This document shows, one piece after another, positions 42,377 to 42,565 of a stretch of 42,565 nt of DNA. Each line of letters begins with the position of its first letter. Positions within the stretch are counted from its first letter, which is position 1. The stretch comes from Terriglobia bacterium (GTDB lineage Bacteria; Acidobacteriota; Terriglobia; Terriglobales; Acidobacteriaceae): positions 1-42,565 of the forward strand of contig JAIQFH010000059.1 of NCBI GenBank assembly GCA_020073385.1, written 5' to 3'. Below the pieces are notes generated by a model. That model was not told the origin of the DNA. It worked only from the letters and a program-made list of their open reading frames with translations, and did no database searches. Both the position numbers and the translations under genes were made by a program.

Positions 42377-42565
42377 TCTACAAGCGCCGATTGCGGCAAG
42401 CTTGGCGCATGAATCAGCGTAGAGAGCAGGCCTGGGCGAAGTGGCGGGAGCTGGTTGCCGAGCAGGAGCAAAGCGGGCTGAGTGTAGCGGCGTTTTGCCG
42501 GGATCGGGAACTGGCTCAATCCCAACTTACCTACTGGAAGAGACGAGTGCGGGAAGCAGCAAAAG
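42370..42565 (+). mobile_element. IS66-family element, left part
   Basis: The first gene of an IS66-type element starts at 42409, and the DUF3800-like frame loses family likeness just upstream. The sequence TGTCTACAAGCGCCG near 42375 could be the terminal repeat, but without the other end this is unproven. The element continues past the window. Confidence 0.5.
42409..42565 (+). CDS. IS66 family TnpA-type protein, cut by the window edge
   Basis: ATG at 42409 opens 52 codons to the window end: NQRREQAWAKWRELVAEQEQ, SGLSVAAFCRDREL and QLTYWKRRVREAA. This is the helix-turn-helix start of the small TnpA/OrfA accessory protein of IS66-type elements ('W..L......SGLSVAAFCR...L....YYWRRR'). It acts with TnpB and TnpC, which would lie beyond the window. 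Confidence 0.8.
   Translation, partial: MNQRREQAWAKWRELVAEQEQSGLSVAAFCRDRELAQSQLTYWKRRVREAAK

Noticed and set aside
1..42565. CRISPR arrays, rRNA or complete tRNA genes
   Set aside because: No regularly spaced repeat array, rRNA-like stretch or full cloverleaf was seen on reading through the window.

Overview
The window looks like an accessory-rich chromosomal region of an acidobacterium. The clearest sign is the PadR regulator overlapping an 876-residue FtsX/MacB permease with an N-terminal prefix domain, the 'acidobacterial duplicated orphan permease' (ADOP) arrangement. Large winged-helix/TolB-propeller proteins, a secreted HAF-repeat protein and an S9 peptidase with a TolB propeller fit the same group. 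No rRNA, complete tRNA or CRISPR array was seen.

Layout. 0-2.8 kb is insertion debris: the start of a transposase (1-144, minus), an intact IS110-type transposase with hairpin-rich flanks, and a frameshifted ParB-like remnant that the IS110 element appears to cut. 2.9-5.9 kb is the PadR-ADOP operon behind two near-identical palindromes. 6-13.5 kb holds a LysR regulator divergent from an MFS transporter and a methyltransferase, then a DNA-binding/propeller membrane protein and a secreted NTF2-like protein. 14-21.4 kb holds a metallophosphoesterase convergent with a three-gene minus-strand operon: glutamate dehydrogenase, a PPDK_N-domain protein, and a 1056-residue GAF/PPDK_N/nucleotidyltransferase fusion. 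21.8-23.2 kb is decayed DNA with an nhaR-like remnant. 23.6-30.3 kb carries a CadC-like propeller protein, a HAF protein, an HTH remnant beside a SIR2-like stub, and an S9 peptidase. 30.9-36.1 kb resembles an integrated plasmid or mobile-element core: excisionase-like HTH, HNH protein, small ORFs, a primase-polymerase/RepA-like ATPase, then an inverted fragment of a second such gene and a broken XRE regulator. 36.3-42.5 kb holds an HNH gene bracketed by direct repeats, a membrane protein, secreted proteins, an HtrA-like protease and a DUF3800-like gene truncated by an IS66-type element that runs off the end.

The unifying theme is repeated arrival and decay of mobile DNA. Three direct copies of one repeat (about 6.0, 13.5 and 23.0 kb) carry a fragment resembling the 3' end of a tRNA-Ser gene, as expected of an attachment site. 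Two of them lie beside degenerate remnants of the same MobF (TrwC/TraI) relaxase C-terminus. The repeats therefore bracket two modules (6.4-13.5 kb and 13.9-23.0 kb) whose intact genes may have been carried in or shuffled by such elements. The most unusual intact gene set is the glutamate dehydrogenase / double PPDK_N operon, in which neither PPDK_N protein shows the phospho-histidine domain of true dikinases and one ends in a nucleotidyltransferase.
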